Virus record (IMG/VR): IMGVR_UViG_3300024999_000440
Coordinates: 1 to 21,943 of that record
Origin: a virus
Length of the DNA stretch: 21,943 nucleotides
Reading direction: 5' to 3' (one strand)
The position numbers and the translations under genes are program-made. Of the stretch, positions 1 to 5,717 are shown piece by piece (within the stretch, counting starts at the first letter, position 1; each line of letters opens with the position of its first letter). The notes below the pieces were generated by a model that ran no database searches, had not been told where the DNA came from, and was given only the letters and a program-made list of their open reading frames with translations.

Positions 1-186
1 CCTGCTTCTCTGTCTGCTTGGATATTACCCATCATACCAGAAATACAGGAGACAAAGTTAATACTTAATTGTTCAAGTCAATTTGCTGTGGATTGGATAG
101 AGGGAAAATATCTTAGTATGATTGTTGATTGCTTGCCTGAAAATAGTGGGATTAATGATGTTATTGTTAGGTGTGATGGATCTTAG
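1..186 (+). CDS. C-terminal end of a plus-strand protein, unknown function (partial)
   Basis: Plus-strand frame 1 is open from the first base of the window to a TAG at 184-186, giving 61 codons; the other five frames over the same stretch contain stops. From about position 60 to 186 the plus strand is G-rich, the opposite of the rest of the window where coding is on the minus strand, which supports plus-strand coding. The translation has a mixed, soluble-looking composition with two Trp residues and ends in VIVRCDGS. I do not recognise the family. It would converge on the HNH gene, whose stop lies 12 bases further on, and I see no hairpin terminator between them. In an AT-rich genome a frame of this length could be open by chance, so confidence is moderate. 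Confidence 0.5.
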   Translation, partial: PASLSAWILPIIPEIQETKLILNCSSQFAVDWIEGKYLSMIVDCLPENSGINDVIVRCDGS

Positions 187-197
187 AGGTTTTATTC

Positions 198-1472
198 TTA
201 TTGTATTAAAGTAAGTGATTCTCTTTGAGTTTGTATTGTTTTTAAATATTCATCTATTTCTTGTTTATTTTTAAACATTGTTCTGTTAGTCATAGCCATT
301 TCTTTTTGTTCGTTACGCCAATGTATGGCCTCCTCTATAGTTTTAAATGTTTTGCAATTGTATTTACCATTAACAGTAATAAAAGCTTTGTAACTACCTT
401 TTGTTTCAGTATACCCCAAACCTGGTTGATTTTGATTATTACCTTTTAGATTTGTAATTTGTAAATTAGAGATTCTATTGTCCGTTCCAATCCCATTCAA
501 ATGATCTATAAAGAAATTCTTATATTTTATGTCTATCAAATCATTTAAATATCTATGTAATAAAACATAACTTTTTATTTTGTTTATAACTACAGAACCA
601 TGAACATATGAATTATTTTTCTTTTTATTTATATGCCAAATTCCTTTTTCTGTTTTGGTCTTATCTTCTATACTAATCTTAAAACTATTACCTTTTTTAT
701 CATATATATTATAATATGTCCCACATTCTGATAATTCATATCTATTATTTGCAATATTTATAGGATTTTTTTGTTGTTTCTCTAATTGATTTTTAACTAA
801 GATTAATACTTCATTTATTCTTTCTTGTGTTATATTTTCTAATAAATGATATTTATCAATATTATGTCTGTATCCATATTCTCGTTGCATAATAAGTAAA
901 TCTATTAATGCTTCATTTCTTTCTTTAGTCATACTATATATTAGTCTATTATTTATATTTACATTACCAAACCATTTTTCTCCATTTCCTCTAAGTCCCA
1001 CTATTCCACTATTATTAGAAGTTTTATTTCTTTCTTTAGTGTTATCTACACAATCTGAAATAGACAAACTACTTTTTCTATTATCCCATCTATTTCCACC
1101 TAAATGATTTACATATATATTTGGATCTTTAACCCCCATTATTATTCTATGTAACCTTTCATGTTTACCATTCCTGATATAGCTATTACTTCCATTACTC
1201 ATACTCCATGTTTTTGATTTTACGTAAGATATCATTTCTTCATCTCCGTCAAACCAGAAATCAATTCCATCCTGCGTAGTTCCTATCCAATATGTACCAT
1301 CGTCAGATAATTTAAATTTATTTTTAGAGCAATTAGTACATTCTGATTTATTTAATATTCCTTTATCCCCTATAGTTCTTATGTCCTTGCATTTTAAGCA
1401 TTTGATTGTATATTTTTTATTATTATTTTTATATCGACCAATATCTAATATTTCAACTTGTCCATTTTTCAT
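198..1472 (-). CDS. HNH homing-type endonuclease with two tandem HNH/AP2-like modules
   Basis: Predicted site-specific DNA nuclease of the free-standing phage HNH type. From the ATG at 1472 the protein is 424 aa. It opens with a CxxC-x16-CxxC zinc ribbon (C25, C28, C45, C48). Two similar modules follow. Module 1 has LSDDGTYW (55-62), LHR (107-109), VNHLGGN (121-127) and an AP2-like DNA-binding stretch at about 156-190. Module 2 has LSECGTYY (247-254), LHR (305-307), IDHLNG (322-327) and a second AP2-like stretch at about 351-388. The order suggests an internal duplication, with module 1 more diverged (HLGG for the usual HxDG). Start: the frame stays open upstream of the ATG, and an AGGGGGT ribosome binding site (1518-1524) sits 6-7 bases before an in-frame ATA at 1509-1511. 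Initiation at AUA would add 13 residues that read like family sequence (YLIGN). No good ribosome binding site serves the ATG. A weak terminator-like hairpin lies upstream. Confidence 0.8.
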   Translation of the reverse strand: MKNGQVEILDIGRYKNNNKKYTIKCLKCKDIRTIGDKGILNKSECTNCSKNKFKLSDDGTYWIGTTQDGIDFWFDGDEEMISYVKSKTWSMSNGSNSYIRNGKHERLHRIIMGVKDPNIYVNHLGGNRWDNRKSSLSISDCVDNTKERNKTSNNSGIVGLRGNGEKWFGNVNINNRLIYSMTKERNEALIDLLIMQREYGYRHNIDKYHLLENITQERINEVLILVKNQLEKQQKNPINIANNRYELSECGTYYNIYDKKGNSFKISIEDKTKTEKGIWHINKKKNNSYVHGSVVINKIKSYVLLHRYLNDLIDIKYKNFFIDHLNGIGTDNRISNLQITNLKGNNQNQPGLGYTETKGSYKAFITVNGKYNCKTFKTIEEAIHWRNEQKEMAMTNRTMFKNKQEIDEYLKTIQTQRESLTLIQ

Positions 1473-1544
1473 ATCAATGATATTTCCGATTAAATAATTA
1501 ATATTTTCTATCTTATTACCCCCTAAATATTTCTTATTAATTTA

Positions 1545-1578
1545 ACAATCTTAAAGAAGGATGCCTTTCAGCACCCTT
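1545..1578 (-). terminator. Probable weak rho-independent terminator after the 117-aa gene
   Basis: On the minus strand an 8-bp stem (AAGGGTGC pairing with GCATCCTT, one G-U pair; arms 1571-1578 and 1557-1564) closes a 6-base loop TGAAAG and is followed by CTTTAAGATTG, a short T-rich tail. It lies just downstream of the gene at 1596-1949 and upstream of the HNH gene, where it would separate the two. The tail is short, so termination may be partial. Confidence 0.45.
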
Positions 1579-1595
1579 GCCCAAAACCATTATTG

Positions 1596-1949
1596 CTATG
1601 CCTTCACAATCTCAACATAAAACTCACCGCCAAAAAATTCTCCATCCATCCTACCAAACAGTTCCACCTCACTATTTTCATACTTAGCATATTCATAATT
1701 ACATCCACAATCGCATTTTAAATCACTAACCATAATCAATTCACCACATTCTGCATCAGGAAACATTTCTTTAATTGCAGTATTGTAAGTTCTATATACT
1801 TCATCTTTTGCTTTCTCAATTGTTTTAAGAAATGTAGGTTTTCCAAATACTACCGATTTGCCTTCTTCAAATAGATTTACACCAAATCTAACTTGATATT
1901 TAATATTCTTATTGTTTTTGTTGCAATTAATTTGTTTAATCTTTGCCAT
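1596..1949 (-). CDS. Hypothetical protein, 117 aa
   Basis: No family recognised. The ATG at 1949 is preceded by AAGAAGGA about 10 bases upstream. The N-terminal 15 residues are basic and Asn/Lys-rich (MAKIKQINCNKNNKN). The middle has a KAKDEVYRTYNTAIKEMF helix. A CDCGC cluster follows near residue 80, suggesting metal binding, and the C-terminus is rich in acidic and aromatic residues (ELFGRMDGEFFGGEFYVEI). It is one of a run of small genes reading left and ends before the terminator-like hairpin at 1557-1578. Coding potential is good; function unknown. Confidence 0.75.
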   Translation of the reverse strand: MAKIKQINCNKNNKNIKYQVRFGVNLFEEGKSVVFGKPTFLKTIEKAKDEVYRTYNTAIKEMFPDAECGELIMVSDLKCDCGCNYEYAKYENSEVELFGRMDGEFFGGEFYVEIVKA

Positions 1950-1994
1950 TATTAATTATTCCTTCTTCGTTTAATTTATTATTTTTTAATGCTT

Positions 1995-2306
1995 TTAAAA
2001 CACTCTAACATCATTTTCACCCATAACAATCTTTACTAAATCACTATTCAATTTACCACTCTCAAAATTAGAAGAATAATTAATCTTTGCTAACATATTC
2101 AATACTCTATATTTATTAATCATGAATTGATTCACTAATTCAATTCCATCAAGAAAATCAGGTAAATACCAAGTCAATAATGCAATTCTTTCATTATCTT
2201 GCAATATTTCAAAATGAATTTGTTTATTGTCATGTTGATACTGATTTCCTTTTGCTCTGTAATTCCAATACCAAACTTTAATTATGCAAGGTTTTTTGTA
2301 ATTCAT
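1995..2306 (-). CDS. Hypothetical protein, 103 aa
   Basis: No family recognised. The ATG at 2306 has an AAAGGAGGG site about 12 bases upstream. The N-terminus is aromatic and basic (KVWYWNYRAKGNQYQHDNKQ), followed by a segment that looks like alternating strands (IHFEILQDNERIALLTWYL) and a helical C-terminal half. No Cys clusters, signal peptide or membrane segment are visible. It stands between two other short genes in the same direction, 45 bases upstream of the 117-aa gene, so they are probably cotranscribed. Confidence 0.75.
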   Translation of the reverse strand: MNYKKPCIIKVWYWNYRAKGNQYQHDNKQIHFEILQDNERIALLTWYLPDFLDGIELVNQFMINKYRVLNMLAKINYSSNFESGKLNSDLVKIVMGENDVRVF

Positions 2307-2328
2307 TTAATTTGTATTCCCTCCTTTC

Positions 2329-2733
2329 TTAACATCCATAACTACAAGCCCAATATTTCTCACTAGTCATTCCATCTTCTTTTTCAGCAAATTCAATCAA
2401 AGGATTTCTGCAAACTGGGCATATACCTTGTTCTTCACAATATTTCTCATTTTCACTTTTAAAATATTCACTTAATGCATTCTTATCTAGCAATTCAGTA
2501 TATGGGATTTGGCAATTTACCACTCTCAACCATTCTATGCTTTCAACACCGAATTCTAGAAAATTTTCAATGTCATTATCTTTGCATTTGTAATCAACAT
2601 GATCAATAAGAATTTCTTCTTTATATGCTTTTTCTAAATTATGTAAAAACATATAATCTTGATAACTAGAACAAGGGTGAGTACATGAAGAGATACGAGT
2701 ACATTTATCACAAATTTCATTATTATAGTTCAT
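2329..2733 (-). CDS. Cys-rich hypothetical protein with zinc-ribbon-like ends, 134 aa
   Basis: No named family recognised. Two Cys clusters suggest zinc binding. The first, at the N-terminus, is CDKCTRISSCTHPC (about residues 8-21); the second, near the C-terminus, pairs CPVC (about 105-108) with CSYGC at the very end. The region between is acidic and helical. The ATG at 2733 has AAAGGGGA about 9 bases upstream. The gene follows the HAD nucleotidase by 36 bases and is followed 22 bases later by the 103-aa gene, so it is probably part of the same transcript. A role in nucleic-acid or protein binding is only an inference from the Cys pattern. Confidence 0.78.
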   Translation of the reverse strand: MNYNNEICDKCTRISSCTHPCSSYQDYMFLHNLEKAYKEEILIDHVDYKCKDNDIENFLEFGVESIEWLRVVNCQIPYTELLDKNALSEYFKSENEKYCEEQGICPVCRNPLIEFAEKEDGMTSEKYWACSYGC

Positions 2734-2769
2734 TATTTTATTTCCCCTTTGTGTTTATATTTTGTAATT

Positions 2770-3348
2770 TTACAACAGTTCTTTTGCAACATCAGTCCAA
2801 TTCCATAATCTCTTATAGTCATTTGTTTTACTCCATGGATATTCTTTCCCAAAAATATATTTATCTACAGCATTAGACGAATCCAAATTAGTTGTCACAT
2901 CGTCTATAAAAATAGAATCAGGATAATCCATTTGAATAATTTCTTTATTCATTTTCACTCCATCATTATACATGAGAATATAATCCTTAATAAATGGTAA
3001 AGTTTCTTGCAAATATAGCGATTTAAGAGATAGATTCATAGGAGTTCCTATACTAGCTATAATTATCTGATATTTTTCATTTAATTCTCTTACAATTTCA
3101 TATGTATTATCACTTATTAGTTTTAGTAGTTTAAAGAATATAGGAGTTTCAAATATTTCTAATACATTTGATTCAGATTTAAGTAATTTACATTGATTTT
3201 CAAAATTCCAAGTATCTACTAACTCCCAGTTAGCAGGAGTAAAATCTTTATGATATTTGTATAGAATGTTGTAAGATTCGCAGAAACTTCTGGTAGAATT
3301 TACAAGAACATTGTCAAAATCGAGATACAGTCTAGTTTTTATAATCAA
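2770..3348 (-). CDS. HAD-superfamily 5'-nucleotidase, probably acting on deoxynucleoside monophosphates
   Basis: Predicted cytosolic phosphatase of the HAD superfamily. From a TTG at 3348 it is 192 aa. HAD motif I is LDFDNVLVNS, with nucleophile D10 and acid/base D12. Motif II is IIASIGT (S99). A conserved-type Lys lies in NDGVKMNKEI (about 132-136). Motif IV is FIDDVTTN (D149, D150). The pattern resembles 5'(3')-deoxyribonucleotidase-like phage proteins; the substrate is inferred from the nucleotide-metabolism neighbours. I chose the TTG because it overlaps the stop of the kinase gene as TTGA and has a GGAGAG site just upstream. The frame extends further left to an ATG at 3384, but that would overlap the kinase by 40 bases with no ribosome binding site. 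Overlapping ends imply translational coupling. Confidence 0.78.
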   Translation of the reverse strand: MIIKTRLYLDFDNVLVNSTRSFCESYNILYKYHKDFTPANWELVDTWNFENQCKLLKSESNVLEIFETPIFFKLLKLISDNTYEIVRELNEKYQIIIASIGTPMNLSLKSLYLQETLPFIKDYILMYNDGVKMNKEIIQMDYPDSIFIDDVTTNLDSSNAVDKYIFGKEYPWSKTNDYKRLWNWTDVAKELL

Positions 3349-3917
3349 CACTCTCCAATCTTTTCTAAAATATATTTCACACATTCATTAAAATCATAAT
3401 TACTAACCATATAATCTACTTCTTGATTAACTATCTCAAATGTAAATTGCTCTTCATCATCTAATTTACGCCTATTCCATTCTGTTTCATCAAATCCATC
3501 TCTACCAATTGCTCTTTGTTTTCTAGTTGGTTCATCTACATCAATGAAAAATGATATGATGTTGTCTTTGAAATGTTTCTTGAGTTCGATTAATCCTAAA
3601 ATATCTAAAACAACTACATAACTATGTTTTGATAAATTAATGCTGTCGCAATGTAAGCCGTAATACCAAACATCTGGCACATTATTCACAAGTGTATTAT
3701 ATTTTCTACATTCAATAAATTCTTCTTGTGCAATCATATCTTCAAATTGTTGTTTAGTAATAAAATGATATGGATTATTTTCTGATTCTGATGGTCGCAC
3801 GGGGCGTGATGTATGAGATATTACCATTTTGTAGTTATAATTATCTGATATGTATTTTGTAATTGTATCTTTTCCTGCTCCACTAAATGAACAAATTACC
3901 ACAATGTTATTTTTCAT
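3345..3917 (-). CDS. gmk: Guanylate kinase-like nucleoside monophosphate kinase
   Basis: Predicted P-loop kinase transferring phosphate from ATP to a (d)NMP, probably (d)GMP, in the cytosol. From the ATG at 3917 it is 190 aa, close to the usual guanylate kinase length. The P-loop is FSGAGKDT (11-18). The NMP-binding part shows HTSRPVRPSESENNPYHF, matching the guanylate kinase pattern TSRxxRxxExxxxxYxF, then EFIEC and YYGL. A lid-like region with several Arg residues (TRKQRAIGRDGFDETEWNRR) follows. Start: the ATG at 3917 has GGAG 7 bases upstream; an ATG at 3947 lies inside the preceding gene without such a site. It overlaps the ThyX-like gene upstream by 11 bases and the nucleotidase downstream by 4, so the three are likely translated together. 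It stops at TGA, which helps show that TGA is a stop in this genome. Confidence 0.8.
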   Translation of the reverse strand: MKNNIVVICSFSGAGKDTITKYISDNYNYKMVISHTSRPVRPSESENNPYHFITKQQFEDMIAQEEFIECRKYNTLVNNVPDVWYYGLHCDSINLSKHSYVVVLDILGLIELKKHFKDNIISFFIDVDEPTRKQRAIGRDGFDETEWNRRKLDDEEQFTFEIVNQEVDYMVSNYDFNECVKYILEKIGEC

Positions 3918-4515
3918 TTGGATACTCCATTCTATAATAAAAGTCACTATTATAAATTTTATATCTTGACTCTATACTTGTTAATTGATCTTCACTACAT
4001 CTATTTTTAAATTTAGTCCAAAATCCACATTCTGAAAATTCAGGGCATCCACAGCGATATATACAATTAGGAACAAATGTATCAGACATTTCAGGTTCAG
4101 TATATTTTGTTACAATCTTTAAATCTTCTGCCAATTCTCTAGTTTCTTTACTGGCCTGATAACATAGTCTCTTTCTCATTGTGTCAATTAAGTTCTGAGC
4201 GTTTGCAACACCTTCAAAGGTAACTAATGTCCCTTGAGGTTCTTTATCCCTATCTATACCTGTTCTGTCGCTTCTCTGAGTAGATATGAAGCATTCCCAC
4301 TTATGTCTAGAAAAATGAACTGAGATCCATGATTTAATATTTTTCCAAATCCAATTAACTTTGATTAATCTTATAGGACTATGCTCAGATATTAATAATT
4401 TAGTTTTAAATTCGCTATTTGGCATTGTATCTGTTGCATCTTTATTAACTGTTGTACGACATTTGTTTTTTGCATCTACCCAGTCATTTTCAAACTTATT
4501 AATTTGTGTTTTCAT
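3907..4515 (-). CDS. ThyX-like (flavin-dependent thymidylate synthase family) protein
   Basis: Probably related to ThyX, which methylates dUMP to dTMP using FAD and folate. It has 202 aa, with the ATG at 4515 behind GAGAGGAAG. Seen in the protein: SEHSPIRLIKVNW (43-55), which matches the EHSPxR segment of ThyX; then FSRHKWECFISTQRSDR (68-84) where ThyX has its RHRxxS-NE-S-RY signature, here with RHK and a two-residue longer spacing; then RKRLCYQASKETRE (114-127), like the C-terminal substrate-binding Arg region. After the ThyX-like part comes a Cys cluster (CIYRCGCPEFSEC, 151-163). The altered signature leaves activity uncertain. The position next to a nucleotide kinase and a nucleotidase supports a role in dNMP supply. 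Its 3' end overlaps the kinase start by 11 bases. Confidence 0.6.
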   Translation of the reverse strand: MKTQINKFENDWVDAKNKCRTTVNKDATDTMPNSEFKTKLLISEHSPIRLIKVNWIWKNIKSWISVHFSRHKWECFISTQRSDRTGIDRDKEPQGTLVTFEGVANAQNLIDTMRKRLCYQASKETRELAEDLKIVTKYTEPEMSDTFVPNCIYRCGCPEFSECGFWTKFKNRCSEDQLTSIESRYKIYNSDFYYRMEYPNEK

Positions 4516-4533
4516 ATAATCTTCCTCTCTTAT

Positions 4534-5019
4534 CTAAAATTTAATTTTATCATATATCCCTTTAAATCTATAAATACATTGATTCCTATGAGTACAGCCC
4601 CCACAATTCCTATGATAATAGTCAAGTTGCGAATAGCAGGACAAACGATTCTTATAAGGCACATACCCATTTTCAATAACTTTTATTTCTTCATCAGATA
4701 TTTCAATATTATCTTCTGATTTATTTTCAGTTTGACTCAATTCTAATTCATACTCTTCTAATGTTCTTAAATACACGCTAGATATAGAATCTAATTGTTC
4801 TCCATCATCAAATTCAATTTTATAATAATCATTATTTTTTCTTCTACTATGCTTAATAATAGTAGATTCTAAACCCTTATAGTTTGTAGTCATTCCAACA
4901 TAAATTGCTTTGCTTTTTATAGGGAATTTAAATTCTTTTTTGATGTCTGAAATTTCACTATACTTATCTTGCTTCTTAGGTTTCTTCTCTCTGGGAGTTA
5001 GGTTTATAGACTTTGCCAC
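4534..5019 (-). CDS. Hypothetical protein with a Cys-rich C-terminus
   Basis: No named family recognised. The N-terminus is strongly basic (PREKKPKKQDK). A central segment at about 40-85 (KAIYVGMTTNYKG, then YYKIEFDDGEQLDSI) looks like a small beta-barrel of the Tudor/KOW type. Next comes an acidic linker, then a C-terminal CYSQLDYYHRNCGGCTHRNQC with four regularly spaced Cys that could bind zinc. Start: the frame offers GTG at 5028, only 2 bases after AAAGGA, or GTG at 5019 (reading MAKSIN), about 10 bases after it; I prefer 5019. It is the first gene after the promoter at 5065-5093 and leads into the ThyX/kinase/nucleotidase group, so it may be the first gene of that operon. Confidence 0.72.
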   Translation of the reverse strand: MAKSINLTPREKKPKKQDKYSEISDIKKEFKFPIKSKAIYVGMTTNYKGLESTIIKHSRRKNNDYYKIEFDDGEQLDSISSVYLRTLEEYELELSQTENKSEDNIEISDEEIKVIENGYVPYKNRLSCYSQLDYYHRNCGGCTHRNQCIYRFKGIYDKIKF

Positions 5020-5064
5020 ATTTCTCACATCCTTTCATTGACTCTGTACTACATCCATATAATT

Positions 5065-5093
5065 ATTATATATTAATTACAATACAGCGTCAA
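5065..5093 (-). promoter_or_regulatory. Sigma-A-type promoter reading left into the ThyX-like operon
   Basis: On the minus strand TTGACG (5088-5093) and TATAAT (5065-5070) are separated by exactly 17 bp, five of six and six of six matches to the housekeeping consensus. An A-rich stretch containing AAATAAAATT lies directly upstream of the -35 and may act as an UP element. The predicted start site is near 5058, about 40 bases before the GTG at 5019. A short repeat array lies just upstream at 5110-5146. Confidence 0.8.
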
Positions 5094-5109
5094 TATAATT
5101 TTATTTCTT

Positions 5110-5146
5110 ACTTTATGACTTTACTACTTCATTACTTGACTTTATG
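5110..5146 (-). repeat. Tandem array of ~8-bp units upstream of a promoter
   Basis: On the minus strand the units read CATAAAGT, CAAGT, AATGAAGT, AGTAAAGT, CATAAAGT. The outermost units are identical, two inner units share the AAGT end, and one is shortened to 5 bases. The array ends 16 bp upstream of the -35 of the promoter at 5065-5093. Its position suggests regulator binding sites, or possibly iterons; no function can be read from sequence alone. Confidence 0.6.
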
Positions 5147-5163
5147 TATCACCTTATCTGAAC

Positions 5164-5376
5164 CTAATATTGAACAAATCCTATAACCCTATCATCTTTC
5201 TCATTTAACAACTCATAAGCAACTTTAATAATTTGCCTCAAAATGATATCACATTCATTAAAATCTCTTCCCTCAAAATCAGCAGTCAAGAATCCCATCA
5301 TTCGAGCATAATGTTTTGCCTCTAATTCCTTGTTTGAAAGAACTTCCTTATTTGCAATGTTTACATTATTTCTCAT
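5164..5376 (-). CDS. Hypothetical protein, 70 aa
   Basis: No family recognised. A small, mostly helical, acidic protein (for example ELEAKHYARMMGF and IILRQIIKVAYELL), with no Cys cluster, signal peptide or membrane segment. Start: AAAAGGAG lies about 11 bases before the ATG at 5376 but only 2 bases before an ATG at 5385, so 5376 is preferred. It is followed by the repeat array and the promoter at 5065-5093 and is probably the last gene of the unit that comes from the right. Confidence 0.72.
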   Translation of the reverse strand: MRNNVNIANKEVLSNKELEAKHYARMMGFLTADFEGRDFNECDIILRQIIKVAYELLNEKDDRVIGFVQY

Positions 5377-5404
5377 AATTATCATTTCTCCTTTTAATTA
5401 AATT

Positions 5405-5584
5405 TTATTTATCAATTATAGAAAAATCAATAATATCATCAGCATTTACATCATCAGGAAATGAGCAATATTTATTATTATCCTCTGACATATTGCCAAT
5501 AAGTTCTTTTTCTTCTTGATCTAAAATTAATAGAATAGGAACTTGAGTAGAATCATAGATTGTATCACCTATTTTTACGAGCAT
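5405..5584 (-). CDS. Acidic hypothetical protein, 59 aa
   Basis: A short gene: ATG at 5584 with AAGGAG 9 bases upstream, TAA at 5405-5407. The protein begins MLVKIGDTIYDSTQVPILLIL and has a very acidic second half (SFPDDVNADDIIDFSIIDK), so it is strongly negatively charged. The ribosome binding site, length and amino-acid composition support coding. Function is unknown; small acidic phage proteins sometimes act as inhibitors or DNA mimics, but nothing here shows that. It ends 28 bases before the next gene's start. Confidence 0.72.
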   Translation of the reverse strand: MLVKIGDTIYDSTQVPILLILDQEEKELIGNMSEDNNKYCSFPDDVNADDIIDFSIIDK

Positions 5585-5612
5585 ATATACTCACTCCTTA
5601 ATTGTATTATTC

Positions 5613-5677
5613 CTTATTTCATTTTGCTTATGATAAATGAAATAAGAAGATATATTTATATTGCTTATTTCATTTTG
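5613..5677. repeat. Three copies of CTTATTTCAT, two direct and one inverted
   Basis: In the 133-base gap between the nuclease gene and the 59-aa gene, CTTATTTCATTTTG occurs at 5613-5626 and again, identical, at 5664-5677. An inverted copy of the first ten bases (ATGAAATAAG) lies at 5637-5646. Copies 1 and 2 form a perfect 10-bp inverted repeat with a 14-base spacer. There is no T-run after it on the minus strand, so it looks more like an operator or a nuclease target remnant than a terminator. Nothing else is seen in this gap. Confidence 0.6.
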
Positions 5678-5717
5678 ATTCATTTTGATATCACTTTCTA
5701 CTAATATATTTATAAAA

